A stretch of 40,472 nt of DNA from Candidatus Omnitrophota bacterium (GTDB taxonomy: Bacteria; Omnitrophota; Gorgyraeia; VGKH01). The position numbers and the translations under genes are program-made. The notes below the pieces were generated by a model. The model was not told the origin of the DNA. It did not search any database and worked only from the letters and a program-made list of their open reading frames with translations. Location of the stretch: the NCBI GenBank assembly GCA_016867135.1, contig VGKH01000009.1:1-40472 (forward strand), read 5' to 3'. Positions 1-9,023 of the stretch are shown in pieces. Positions within the stretch are counted from its first letter, which is position 1; each line of letters starts with the position of its first letter.

Positions 1-53
1 CCCATTAAAATTCCGATTTTACCAAAATTATATTTTAATAACTCGTTTGCCAT
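1..53 (-). CDS. ddl: D-alanine--D-alanine ligase, 5' end only
   Basis: Only the first 17 codons lie in the window; the gene runs off the left edge. They read MANELLKYNFGKIGILMG, and the GKIGILMG stretch matches the first beta strand and glycine-rich start of Ddl proteins. Ddl makes the D-Ala-D-Ala dipeptide that MurF adds to the peptidoglycan precursor. The ATG lies two bases after the murB stop, and murC-murB-ddl is a common gene order. The call rests on this short N terminus plus context, so it is probable rather than certain. Confidence 0.6.
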   Translation of the reverse strand, partial: MANELLKYNFGKIGILM

Positions 54-55
54 AT

Positions 56-1000
56 TTATACAATTTTCAATTCGAGCTCTAAATTTATGTTAAATTTATC
101 TTTGATCTTTTTCTGAACAAACCTGATAAGATTAATCACATCTTTTGCCTTAGCATTTTTTTCGTTTAAAATGAAATTAGCATGCTTGCCAGAAATTACC
201 GCTCCTCCAACGCGATATCTCTTTAAGCCGCTTGAATCAATCAAATAGCCTGCTGAGATAGATCGCGCAGAAAAATTATCTTGTGTGGCAATGCTCGGAT
301 TTTTGAATACGCATCCGGCATTCCTCCAATTTGAATCCTGCGTATCTTTCTTATACCTTAGGAAATCGCTTACGTTGCGCTCAATCTCAACTCTTTTTCC
401 AGGTTTTAATTTAAGTTTTGCGTCAAGTACGATATATTTTGATAAATTTGAAGATCTGTATCCGAATTTTAATTGGCTTCTCTTTAATATTTTTATTCGG
501 CCGCCAGCGTCCATGACCCTTGCTTCTTTCACTAGCTCCCCTATGCTTTTATAATCATTGTTGAATATTGAATTCGGTCTTGCTCCGGCATTCATTACTA
601 AAGCTCCACCCACTGAACCCGGTATACCGGAAAGAAATTCGCAACCGCTAAGTGATTTTTTCCTGGCAAAATCTATAAGTTTTGCAATTTTTACGCCGCT
701 TCCAGCCAAAATGTATCCTTTGTTTATTTTTACGTCGTTAAAGAAACTAGAATTTAATTTGAGCGCTATACCATTAAACCCTTTATCTCTAACTAAGAGA
801 TTGCTTCCTTCACCTATGACAAAAAATGGAATTTTATTCTTGCTAATAAGCTTCAGAATGTTTTTTAAATCTTCTACATCGGCCGGCTCTACCCAGGCCT
901 TAGCTGGCCCGCCTATCCTAAAAGTCGTATGCCTTGATAAAGGCTCATTGAAGGCAACTTTGCCTTTAACGATTTTCTTTAAGTCTCTGCAATAATTCAT
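56..1000 (-). CDS. murB: UDP-N-acetylenolpyruvoylglucosamine reductase MurB
   Basis: Cytosolic FAD enzyme that reduces UDP-GlcNAc-enolpyruvate to UDP-MurNAc with NADPH. The 314 residues carry the FAD-binding signatures GEGSNLLV (63-70) and IPGSVGGALVMNAGA (126-140), and the C-terminal substrate domain with NAGCVFKNP (227-235). In E. coli the proton donor here is a serine; this protein has Cys230, as some other MurB proteins do. No long insertion typical of E. coli-type MurB is apparent, so the short type (type II) is likely. The ATG start overlaps the end of murC by 35 bp, so the two are probably translationally coupled. Confidence 0.95.
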   Translation of the reverse strand: MNYCRDLKKIVKGKVAFNEPLSRHTTFRIGGPAKAWVEPADVEDLKNILKLISKNKIPFFVIGEGSNLLVRDKGFNGIALKLNSSFFNDVKINKGYILAGSGVKIAKLIDFARKKSLSGCEFLSGIPGSVGGALVMNAGARPNSIFNNDYKSIGELVKEARVMDAGGRIKILKRSQLKFGYRSSNLSKYIVLDAKLKLKPGKRVEIERNVSDFLRYKKDTQDSNWRNAGCVFKNPSIATQDNFSARSISAGYLIDSSGLKRYRVGGAVISGKHANFILNEKNAKAKDVINLIRFVQKKIKDKFNINLELELKIV

Positions 1001-2336
1001 CTGAAAGCCTGCCTATATCGCCTGCCCCCAAGAAGATAACAAGATCTCCTGGTTTAGTTACGGAAGCAAGGTTTTGGATAATTTTATCTTTGGGGACGAA
1101 ACAAACTTCTTTTTTGCTTGCCTGTTTCAATCTGGCGCATAAACTTTCGCCTGTAATTCCTGGTATAGGGGCTTCGCTGGCGGCATATATATCGGTTATA
1201 ATTAAATGATCCACTAAATCAAAACTTTTACTGAATTCTTCCATGAGAAATTTTGTCCGTGAATAACGGTGAGGCTGAAAAGCAACCACTAATCGCTTCG
1301 GGTTAAGACTCTTTGCCGCCTCAAGAGTAGCCCTAATCTCTGTAGGATGATGACCGTAATCCTCAATTACTTTGATATTATTTATCTCTCCCTTTAGCTC
1401 GAATCTACGTTGAACGCCGCTATAGAGAAAAAGACATTCTTTAATCTTTTCAAAATCAATTCCTAAACGAAGCCCTAGGGCTATGGCCGCTAGGGAATTT
1501 GAGATATTGTGTTTCCCCGGGATGCTTAAACTTATCCGGCCTAATGGTTTGTTCTTGTAGACACAGCGAAATGAAGAAGAAAAATCCTTCAATGCAATCT
1601 GGTCGGCGTAGATATCGCAATCTTTAGATAACCCAAATGTCAAATATTTGTTATTTTTGCCATCCAAAATGCTCATGATATTCTTGTCATCTCCGCAAAC
1701 AAAAAGCATGCCATCCTCTTTGGTCTGCCGGAAGAACTTTTTGAAGGCATCAAGGATATTCTCAAAGTTATGATAATAATCCACGTGCTCAAAATCTATA
1801 TTTGTTACTATGGAATATAGCGGATTAAAATACAAAAATGAACCGTCGCTTTCATCCAGCTCGGCGACAAAAAATGAACCTTCTCCCAATAAAGCATTAT
1901 TGTTGAAGTTAAAGACGTTCCCTCCGGCAACGATAGTCGGATTAAAATCGGACTTATTCAAAAGAAAAGAAACCATGGAAGTTGTTGTGGTCTTGCCGTG
2001 AGCGCCGGCAACAGTAATACCTTTTTTATCCTTCATCAATTCCGAAAGGACCTGCGCCCTTTTTGCGATAGGAATATTATTTTGCAGAGAGAAAACTAAT
2101 TCTGAATTTTTATGATCTACGGCGGAGGAATACACTACCAAGTCTATATCTTTATCCCTTAGATTCTTTTCATCATGACCTATGTATATCTTCGCTCCCA
2201 AGTCGCTCAGCTCTTGCGTAGCGCTACCGGATTTTATATCCGATCCACTAACTGAATGCCCTTGCTTCATGAGAATCTTGGCGATGCCGCTCATTCCGAT
2301 ACCGCCGATGCCTATAAAATGGATCGACTTATTCAT
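966..2336 (-). CDS. murC: UDP-N-acetylmuramate--L-alanine ligase MurC
   Basis: Cytosolic ATP-dependent Mur ligase that adds the first residue, L-Ala, to UDP-MurNAc. The 456 residues show the N-terminal UDP-binding Rossmann motif GIGGIGMSGIA (9-19), the ATP P-loop GAHGKTTTTS (111-120), DESDGSF (161-167), NIDFEHVDYY (179-188) and a late DYGHHPTEI motif. The order is that of the three-domain Mur ligase family, and the AHGKT version of the P-loop is typical of MurC. It overlaps the preceding peptidase gene by 8 bp and the following murB by 35 bp. No clear Shine-Dalgarno precedes the ATG, which fits translational coupling. Confidence 0.97.
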   Translation of the reverse strand: MNKSIHFIGIGGIGMSGIAKILMKQGHSVSGSDIKSGSATQELSDLGAKIYIGHDEKNLRDKDIDLVVYSSAVDHKNSELVFSLQNNIPIAKRAQVLSELMKDKKGITVAGAHGKTTTTSMVSFLLNKSDFNPTIVAGGNVFNFNNNALLGEGSFFVAELDESDGSFLYFNPLYSIVTNIDFEHVDYYHNFENILDAFKKFFRQTKEDGMLFVCGDDKNIMSILDGKNNKYLTFGLSKDCDIYADQIALKDFSSSFRCVYKNKPLGRISLSIPGKHNISNSLAAIALGLRLGIDFEKIKECLFLYSGVQRRFELKGEINNIKVIEDYGHHPTEIRATLEAAKSLNPKRLVVAFQPHRYSRTKFLMEEFSKSFDLVDHLIITDIYAASEAPIPGITGESLCARLKQASKKEVCFVPKDKIIQNLASVTKPGDLVIFLGAGDIGRLSDELLQRLKENR

Positions 2337-3117
2337 TCGTAGTTAAATATTTATACCAAACATCATTTAATTCTTTAAGATTATCAAATCTGGCGTAAGC
2401 TGAATCGATGGCACTATCTAGGCTCTTTCCGTCTTTTAATGCCCTGCAAAACCTCACAAAATTATGTTTTCCATATTTACCGATAAGGAATGAAACTATG
2501 CTTACTGACTCATTGTAAAAAAGTTCTACCTTCTCATTGTCAAAAGATGATAATGAATTTATTTCCGTAAGCTCATTTATGGTGATAAATTTTTTTTGCT
2601 CTATAGCTTTCTTTACTTCCTTCTCTGAGCCCCATCTTCTTGTGCGTTCTTGATAACAAGCCACTCCTTCATCCAGCCATAATGGAACATTCTTGTTCTT
2701 GAATCCCACAAACTCCCTAAAAATTATATGTCCTAATTCGTGAGGAAGCAAGGTATCAAAAAAACCCCAGGCCAAGGGATAAGTATAAATTGTCTTTTTT
2801 TCGTACTCTGCATGTCCGCTGGCCCAAGAAGGTTTTCCGGAAGTAGCATGGTAATCTTCGGAATCTTTATATATATAAATCTTGGCACGATCTTCCCATA
2901 ACCAATAATCATAACGCGTAAAACCTAAGTCCCTGGTGATTTTCTGATAATAATCCTCTGCCGCATCGACAACTTCTGCTATGAAATCCTCGGGAGCATC
3001 TTTATAGTAAATAATAAAATGATTGCTGCGCTTGTCTTCCCATCTTTGCTCCTCGCAGAAAGAAATATTCGGTAAAAAGGCTAAAATGAATAGAATGGCG
3101 AAAATTCTGATTAGCAT
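2329..3117 (-). CDS. Secreted zinc metallopeptidase (gluzincin, MA-like) inside the dcw cluster
   Basis: A 262-residue protein with an N-terminal signal peptide (about 1-21, Lys-free hydrophobic core ending near SFC-EE; no good lipobox). The mature part has PHELGH (125-130, HExxH zinc motif with His126, Glu127, His130) and a downstream WLDEG (147-151) whose Glu150 would be the third zinc ligand, the gluzincin arrangement. It resembles the peptidase MA family of small exported metalloproteases. It overlaps murG by 7 bp and murC by 8 bp, so it is co-translated with murein synthesis genes. The substrate is unknown; a periplasmic or envelope role is inferred from signal peptide and context. I do not know a standard dcw member that looks like this. 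Confidence 0.8.
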   Translation of the reverse strand: MLIRIFAILFILAFLPNISFCEEQRWEDKRSNHFIIYYKDAPEDFIAEVVDAAEDYYQKITRDLGFTRYDYWLWEDRAKIYIYKDSEDYHATSGKPSWASGHAEYEKKTIYTYPLAWGFFDTLLPHELGHIIFREFVGFKNKNVPLWLDEGVACYQERTRRWGSEKEVKKAIEQKKFITINELTEINSLSSFDNEKVELFYNESVSIVSFLIGKYGKHNFVRFCRALKDGKSLDSAIDSAYARFDNLKELNDVWYKYLTTNE

Positions 3118-4196
3118 CTTCTTATGGGTAAAACCTCCGCTGCTAAATTCTGTACAGCATTATAGTTTTCTATACGCTCAAAATTTACCTTCATCTGCTT
3201 AATTCTAACTGCGTCTGACGCAAATGATTCTAATTGCTCGGTCAAAATTCTTGCGGAAAGGCTATGCTCATCTATTATGGTTGCCGCTTCGACATCAGAC
3301 AATATTTTTGCGTTCATTGATTGATGCCCGCCGGCGAATGGATAAGGGATTATTATCGCCGGAACCCTTAAAGCTATGAGCTCGGAAATTGTCGAAGCCC
3401 CAGCCCGCGTCACCGCAATATTGGCTAATTTATAAGCATAACCTATTTCTTTTAAAAATGCAAACACTAAAGCATCAATCTTCATTTTTGAATATTCTCT
3501 CAGGACAAAATCGTAATCTTGATGGCCAGCGACATGAATTATGCGAAGTTTTTCTTTATTTCGCATGTTAGTGACTGCATCCAAAATTTTCAAATTTATA
3601 CTGTGGCTGCCTTTACTTCCTCCCATAATAAATATTGTAAATTTCTCGTCGTTTAAATTGAATCTTTTTCGCGCATCTTCAATAGTCGCATCGATTATAT
3701 CTTTACGCACAGGGCAACCAGTAAAAACCACTTTTTTAGCGCGAAAATATTTTATGCTTTCCTTGAAACTTACGGCTATCTTATCAACGAATTTGGCAAG
3801 AATGCTATTTGCCTTGCCAGGGACGACATTTTGTTCGTGGATCATAGTCGGAATTCCTAAGAAATGTGCAACCATAACTACCGGAGCGCAATAATAACCT
3901 CCGAAACCTAACACAATATCGGGTTTTATTTTAAAAAGAATCCGAAGGGAATGAATTGAAGCGGATATTAATTTAAACACGGAGAAAAAGGCTTTGCCGA
4001 AAGCAATAAAAGATATGCCTCTAAGTTTAAAAGGCACAATTTGAAACCCCTTCTCGGCAATCTGTCTATCTATGTCTTCATTACCCGTCTGAAGAACAAA
4101 AATTTCTGCATCATTCTTTTTGCTGAGTTCCTCAGCTAGCGCCAACGCAGGAAAAATATGCCCTCCGGAACTACTCCCCGAAAATAATATCCTCAT
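3111..4196 (-). CDS. murG: Undecaprenyl-PP-MurNAc-pentapeptide GlcNAc transferase MurG
   Basis: Peripheral inner-membrane GT-B glycosyltransferase that converts lipid I to lipid II using UDP-GlcNAc. Of 361 residues, the N-terminal half has the glycine loop GSSSGGHIFPALALAEEL (7-24) and FGGYYCAPVVMVAHF with HEQNVVPGKAN (120-130). The C-terminal half has MGGSKGSHSIN (191-201), TRAGASTISEL (263-273) and PYPFAGGHQ (284-292) for the nucleotide-sugar. The start overlaps the ftsW stop as ATGA. Confidence 0.97.
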   Translation of the reverse strand: MRILFSGSSSGGHIFPALALAEELSKKNDAEIFVLQTGNEDIDRQIAEKGFQIVPFKLRGISFIAFGKAFFSVFKLISASIHSLRILFKIKPDIVLGFGGYYCAPVVMVAHFLGIPTMIHEQNVVPGKANSILAKFVDKIAVSFKESIKYFRAKKVVFTGCPVRKDIIDATIEDARKRFNLNDEKFTIFIMGGSKGSHSINLKILDAVTNMRNKEKLRIIHVAGHQDYDFVLREYSKMKIDALVFAFLKEIGYAYKLANIAVTRAGASTISELIALRVPAIIIPYPFAGGHQSMNAKILSDVEAATIIDEHSLSARILTEQLESFASDAVRIKQMKVNFERIENYNAVQNLAAEVLPIRRC

Positions 4197-5281
4197 ACTT
4201 CTCTTGATTTTGAAATATTAAGCAGCAACCCCAAACCTATCATGTTAAAAACCAAAGAAGTCCCCCCGTAGCTAACAAATGGAAGCGGCAGGCCTTTTGT
4301 CGGCAGGCTGCCGATACTGACGCCGATATTAACGATGGCTTTAAAAGCGATTAAAGCAATGATACCTACGCTCAGATAATGGCCAAAACCGTCTGAAGCC
4401 TTCATTGCTATCTTAGCAGCCGACCAGATAAATAAAATGAACAAAATTACAACTGCAACCGTTCCAATCAAGCCTAGCTCTTCTCCAATGATGGAAAATA
4501 TAAAATCTGTGTGCGCGGCCGGTAAATAAAACAATTTCTGCCTGCCTTGGCCCAAACCAACTCCAAAAATACCTCCAGCACCTAGTGCCAGCTGGGATTG
4601 AACCAGCTGAAAACCAATTCCCTGGGGATCCATCCAAGGATTCAAAAAAGAAATGATTCTCTTCCGACGATAAGGAACGCTAAAAATTAATACGTAAAGA
4701 GCTGGCAGCGCTAATAAAATAATTGCGCCAAGATGCGACAGCCTAATCCCCCCTATAAAAAGCATCACAAAAACTACTACAGATATAGAAACAGCTGTCC
4801 CTAAATCTGGCTGCGCCAATATCAAAAGAACAAAAACCCCCAAAACCATCACCATCGGGGCAAAGCCTGAAAATAAATCCTTGATATCCTTATCCTCTCG
4901 GGATAAAAAACTCGCAGTGTAAATTATCATGGCTAATTGGGCAAATTCTGAAGGCTGAAAACTATAGCCCAGAAATCTAAACCAACGCCTCGCGCCAGCA
5001 ATCTCTTTACTTATCCCAGGAACCAAAACCAAAACCAACATCAAAAAAGATATCAACATCAGAGGCTTGGAATACTTATTTAAAATACGATAATCTATGC
5101 CCATAGCAAATAAACTTAATAATATCCCAAGCAAAACATAAAAGATATGGCGCTTAAGAAAGTAAAACGGGTCGCTCAACCTCTGCCAGGCATAGATGCT
5201 GCTAGAACTATAAATCATTACTATCCCCAAACAGATTAATATCGCAGAAACAATGACCAGATATTTTCGCGTGTCTTGCAT
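4193..5281 (-). CDS. ftsW: SEDS peptidoglycan glycosyltransferase FtsW
   Basis: Polytopic membrane protein (362 aa, about ten transmembrane segments) of the SEDS family, which polymerises lipid II at the septum with its partner class B PBP. Seen here: QPSEFAQLA (109-117), AQPDLGTAV (156-164), NPWMDPQGIGFQLVQSQLA (214-232), the PAAHTDFIFSIIGEELG region with Asp259 at the position of the catalytic aspartate, and PLPFVSYGGTSL (332-343). FtsW rather than RodA is preferred because the gene sits between murD and murG, with the class B PBP ftsI in the same cluster. Five bases separate it from murD. Confidence 0.95.
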   Translation of the reverse strand: MQDTRKYLVIVSAILICLGIVMIYSSSSIYAWQRLSDPFYFLKRHIFYVLLGILLSLFAMGIDYRILNKYSKPLMLISFLMLVLVLVPGISKEIAGARRWFRFLGYSFQPSEFAQLAMIIYTASFLSREDKDIKDLFSGFAPMVMVLGVFVLLILAQPDLGTAVSISVVVFVMLFIGGIRLSHLGAIILLALPALYVLIFSVPYRRKRIISFLNPWMDPQGIGFQLVQSQLALGAGGIFGVGLGQGRQKLFYLPAAHTDFIFSIIGEELGLIGTVAVVILFILFIWSAAKIAMKASDGFGHYLSVGIIALIAFKAIVNIGVSIGSLPTKGLPLPFVSYGGTSLVFNMIGLGLLLNISKSREV

Positions 5282-5286
5282 ATTAT

Positions 5287-6543
5287 CTAAATATTCTTAA
5301 CTATCTCCTTAAATTTTCTTCCCCTATCTTCAAAATCAACAAACATATCAAAACTCTTACACATAGGAGAAAATAAAATACTATCTCCGCTTTTAGCACT
5401 ATTACGAGCTAGATTAATCGAATCTTTTAAGGTCCCAGCCTCTATAATCTTAGTAGCTCCTTCCAAGGCCTTTTTTATCTTAGGCTTAGCCTCTCCTATC
5501 AGAATAAGCTCTTTAACTTTCTTAGCAATTAGCTGCTTTACCGTCGCAAAGTCACTTCCCTTTTCCCTGCCGCCGGCAATCATGATAATGGGCCTACTTA
5601 TATTGCTTAGTGCCCATATCGTTGCCTCTATGGTTGTAGACTTGGAATCGTTAATAAAATCTACGCCATCAATATTCCTAACCCATTCTAAGCGATGCTC
5701 TATCCCCTTAAAGTTTCTAAAGATTTCTAGGCATTTTTCTTTTTTTGCTCCGAAAATCCGAGCCACTGCCAATGCTGCCAGAAAATTAGAATTCAAATTC
5801 TCTTTTCTATCTTCCGTGCTATTAAAAAATGAAACCTGAGATTTTACTTCTTTCGAGATGTTTCTTACCAGTTCATCTTCGTAGTTTAATACTGCCCAAT
5901 CTTTATCGTCCTGATTCATAAAAATGCGCTTTTTTGCAGAAAGATAATCTTGTATACTATTATATCTATCGAGATGATTTGGGCTCAGATTTAAGAATAC
6001 CGCTATTTTCGGCTTAAATTTCTCAATGGTCTCCAATTGGAATGAACTGACTTCAAGGCAAACCAAATCATCTTTTTTTATTCTTGTTATTTCCCTTGAA
6101 AAAGGGTTTCCGATATTACCGCATAAATGCACGTTTTTGCCAGTTAATTTGAGGACTTGGGAAGATAAGGTTGTCACCGTGGTTTTGCCGTTTGTCCCTG
6201 TCACAGCCACAATTGGCGCGGGACACAATAAAAAGCCCAATTCAATCTCTCCGATAATTTTTATTCCTTTTTTTCTGGCCCATTCTAATATTGGCAAATC
6301 CGCCCTTATTCCTGGGCTCATAACGATGATATCGCTATCTTTGATAAAATTCTCGCTGTGCCTACCTATCTCTACATCTATTGATGAATCTAGCTTCTTT
6401 GCGTTTTCTCTAATAGAAGGATTATCATTTATATCAGTAACTTTAATCTTAGAGACCTCTTTTGTCTGCGATAAAAGCAAAGCTACATCAAGACCGCTTC
6501 TTGCTAAACCAAAAACAGTAATGGTCTTATTTTTAAAAATCAT
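5287..6543 (-). CDS. murD: UDP-N-acetylmuramoylalanine--D-glutamate ligase MurD
   Basis: Cytosolic Mur ligase (418 aa) that adds D-Glu to UDP-MurNAc-L-Ala. It has the N-terminal FGLARSG loop (11-17), the P-loop TGTNGKTTVTT (115-125), NLSPNHLDRY (central domain) and the NDSKSTT motif typical of MurD, followed by the C-terminal ligand-binding domain (MIAGGREKGSDF). It lies one base downstream of mraY and five bases upstream of ftsW. No Shine-Dalgarno is obvious in front of the ATG, so coupling to mraY is likely. Confidence 0.97.
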   Translation of the reverse strand: MIFKNKTITVFGLARSGLDVALLLSQTKEVSKIKVTDINDNPSIRENAKKLDSSIDVEIGRHSENFIKDSDIIVMSPGIRADLPILEWARKKGIKIIGEIELGFLLCPAPIVAVTGTNGKTTVTTLSSQVLKLTGKNVHLCGNIGNPFSREITRIKKDDLVCLEVSSFQLETIEKFKPKIAVFLNLSPNHLDRYNSIQDYLSAKKRIFMNQDDKDWAVLNYEDELVRNISKEVKSQVSFFNSTEDRKENLNSNFLAALAVARIFGAKKEKCLEIFRNFKGIEHRLEWVRNIDGVDFINDSKSTTIEATIWALSNISRPIIMIAGGREKGSDFATVKQLIAKKVKELILIGEAKPKIKKALEGATKIIEAGTLKDSINLARNSAKSGDSILFSPMCKSFDMFVDFEDRGRKFKEIVKNI

Positions 6544-6544
6544 C

Positions 6545-7633
6545 TTATCTTAATTTTAACGTGGCTAACGTAATCAAGGATAGAATAATGGCAATTATCC
6601 AGAATCTAATAATGACTTTGGATTCATCCCAACCGAGAAATTGAAAATGATGATGTATCGGGGCAATTTTAAATATGCGCTTTTTTCTAAACTTAAAAGA
6701 ACCGACCTGCAAAATTACCGAAGCCGCCTCTATAACGAAAATCCCTCCCAAAAGGACAAGAAGGAATTCTTTCTTTATGAATATAGCTATTGCGCCCAAC
6801 GTACCCCCGAGCGCAAGAGAACCAACATCTCCCATAAAAATTTCCGCCGGATGGCAATTAAACCATAAAAAACCTAAGCTTGCTCCCAGTATGCTGGCAC
6901 AATAAACAGTCAGTTCCCCGGAATCCACTATATAAGGCAGAAAAAGATATTCGCTAAATTTCAGGTTGCCGCTTATATAACTCAAGATTCCAATGGTTAA
7001 AGCTGCTATGCTAATACAGCCTATAGCTAAGCCATCAAGGCCATCAGTAATATTGACTGCGTTGGAAGTACCAACGATCACAAGCGCTATAAACAGAATA
7101 TAAAATAAACCAGCATTTATTACCACATCCTTTAAGAAAGGAAGGCTTAGTTCCAAAGAAAAATTAGGATCTAGAAAAAGAAATGTCCCAACTGCTAAAC
7201 CTAGTATTAACTGCCAGAATAATTTTGATTTAGCGGATAAGCCTTTGGAAACTTTACTGCGCAGCTTTAAAAGATCGTCGGTAGATCCCAAAACGCCCAA
7301 ATATAGACTGACGAATAAAGAAAGTAAAATAAATTTATTGGTAAGATCGGCCCATAATAAAACCGTTATAAAAACACTTAACAAAATAAAAACCCCACCC
7401 ATTGTGGGGGTGCCGGCTTTATGGCTATGTAAATCATCAAGCTTGAGGCTATCATTTTTCTTGACCTTTTCACGGATTTTATAACTGGCAAATTTAGGAA
7501 TAAATACCTTCCCAAAAATAAAACATAACGCAAAGGCCATAACCGCAGCCATGGCCGCGCGGAAAGTAATATAACGCAAAACATTAAAACCAAAGAATAA
7601 ATCTCTTAATGGATAAAGAAAATGATAAAACAT
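6545..7633 (-). CDS. mraY: Phospho-MurNAc-pentapeptide transferase MraY
   Basis: Integral membrane enzyme (362 aa, about ten transmembrane helices) that transfers phospho-MurNAc-pentapeptide to undecaprenyl phosphate, giving lipid I. Diagnostic motifs: GTPTMGG (74-80), the Asp pair GSTDD (116-120), NAVNITDGLDG (191-201), MGDVGS (267-272) and the triple-His IHHHF (326-330). An AGGA Shine-Dalgarno core lies a few bases before the ATG. It sits in the usual place between murF and murD. Confidence 0.97.
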   Translation of the reverse strand: MFYHFLYPLRDLFFGFNVLRYITFRAAMAAVMAFALCFIFGKVFIPKFASYKIREKVKKNDSLKLDDLHSHKAGTPTMGGVFILLSVFITVLLWADLTNKFILLSLFVSLYLGVLGSTDDLLKLRSKVSKGLSAKSKLFWQLILGLAVGTFLFLDPNFSLELSLPFLKDVVINAGLFYILFIALVIVGTSNAVNITDGLDGLAIGCISIAALTIGILSYISGNLKFSEYLFLPYIVDSGELTVYCASILGASLGFLWFNCHPAEIFMGDVGSLALGGTLGAIAIFIKKEFLLVLLGGIFVIEAASVILQVGSFKFRKKRIFKIAPIHHHFQFLGWDESKVIIRFWIIAIILSLITLATLKLR

Positions 7634-7652
7634 GCTATTTTCCTAACTTTAG

Positions 7653-9023
7653 CTAAAAATTACTCTTTATTTTATCTACTATTCTCTCCAACTTTAACGA
7701 TCGAGAACCTTTGATAAGAATTACGTCACGAGAACTTATGATATCAATCAGTTTATTCCCTGCGTCATCTATAGAATCAAAACTAAAAATCATTTTTTCA
7801 TTAAAGCTACTATCCGAAGCACCTTTGCCCAGAAACCTTGCTAATCTTCCAACCGTAATCAATATATCAACACCGTAATCACCCAGCTTTTTACCTAAAT
7901 CGTAATGGAATTTTCTGCTGCCCTTGCCTAACTCTAGCATATCTCCGCATACTACAATTTTGCGTCTTGAATCGAAGCGAGATATAACTTTTAACGCGCT
8001 TTCCAAAGATTGCGGATTGGAGTTGTAGGAATCATCTATCAAAGAAAAACCATTAACTTTTAGGAAATTAAAACGTGACTTAGGAAAAACAAAGCTCTCC
8101 AACGCTCGTTTAGTTATGGCTATATCTATATTAAAAAGATTGGCGCAGGCAATTGCCGCTAAGGCATTATAGATATTGTGTTCTGCTGGCGTATTTAATC
8201 TAATCCAAGTCTTATTATTTAACAAAAACGCTAAAGAATCAAATCCTAAATTTATTTTTGTTGCTTGGAACTTAGAGCAGTCTTTTTCACTATAACTTAA
8301 TATTCTAAATCTTTTTTTATATTTTGACTCGATTTTGCGCAAAGAACAATCGTCTTTATTAATGACTACTGTCCCCTTGGGATGTAAATTCTTTAGTAAA
8401 CTTATCTTTTCATTAAAAACTGATTCTATATTCTTAAAAAACTCTAGATGCGAAGGTCCGACATTGGTAAAGACAGCTATGTCTGGAATAGCAATCCGGG
8501 AAAGGTTTAAGATCTCCCCTTTGTGATTCGTACCAAGCTCCAAGACAACTACTTCGTGCCTACCGTTTAATTGCAACAACGTCGACGGAACTCCGATATG
8601 ATTATTATGCGTGCCTTGACAAGATAAAACATTATATTTCTCTGCTAAGACACAGGCGATCATATCTTTGGTTGTAGTCTTGCCATTGCTACCGGTAACC
8701 GCAATAACAGGAATATCAAATTTCTTACGATGAAAATTTGCTATATCGGCCAGCGCTTTAACTGTATCATCAACCAAGATAGCTACAAAACCCTTGGGAT
8801 AAGCATTCCTTCTATTTTCGGAAACTATCGCTCCTGCAGCCTTCTTTTCTATAGCTTTTTTTAGAAACGAGTGGCCGTTAAAGTTATCGCCTTTTATAGC
8901 CAGAAACAGCTCTTTAGGTTTTATAGTTCTCGTGTCGGTAGAGATACTTCTAAAAGCAGAATCCAGACTACCTTGCAGTAGCCTTCCCCGGGTGCCTTCC
9001 AATATCTCTTTTACCTTAAACAA
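7653..9023 (-). CDS. murF: UDP-MurNAc-tripeptide--D-alanyl-D-alanine ligase MurF
   Basis: Last cytosolic Mur ligase (456 aa), adding D-Ala-D-Ala. P-loop TGSNGKTTTKD (110-120), the HNNHIGVP motif characteristic of MurF, TNVGPSHLEF, and C-terminal DDSYNSNP. The start codon is TTG: AGAAGG lies eight bases before it, inside the 3' end of murE, giving a 13 bp overlap. An alternative ATG that preserves the N-terminal domain is not available. Confidence 0.96.
   Translation of the reverse strand: MFKVKEILEGTRGRLLQGSLDSAFRSISTDTRTIKPKELFLAIKGDNFNGHSFLKKAIEKKAAGAIVSENRRNAYPKGFVAILVDDTVKALADIANFHRKKFDIPVIAVTGSNGKTTTKDMIACVLAEKYNVLSCQGTHNNHIGVPSTLLQLNGRHEVVVLELGTNHKGEILNLSRIAIPDIAVFTNVGPSHLEFFKNIESVFNEKISLLKNLHPKGTVVINKDDCSLRKIESKYKKRFRILSYSEKDCSKFQATKINLGFDSLAFLLNNKTWIRLNTPAEHNIYNALAAIACANLFNIDIAITKRALESFVFPKSRFNFLKVNGFSLIDDSYNSNPQSLESALKVISRFDSRRKIVVCGDMLELGKGSRKFHYDLGKKLGDYGVDILITVGRLARFLGKGASDSSFNEKMIFSFDSIDDAGNKLIDIISSRDVILIKGSRSLKLERIVDKIKSNF

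Noticed and set aside
4413-4637. Minus-strand 74-codon frame inside ftsW
   Set aside because: It is an out-of-frame shadow of a well-conserved membrane protein gene.
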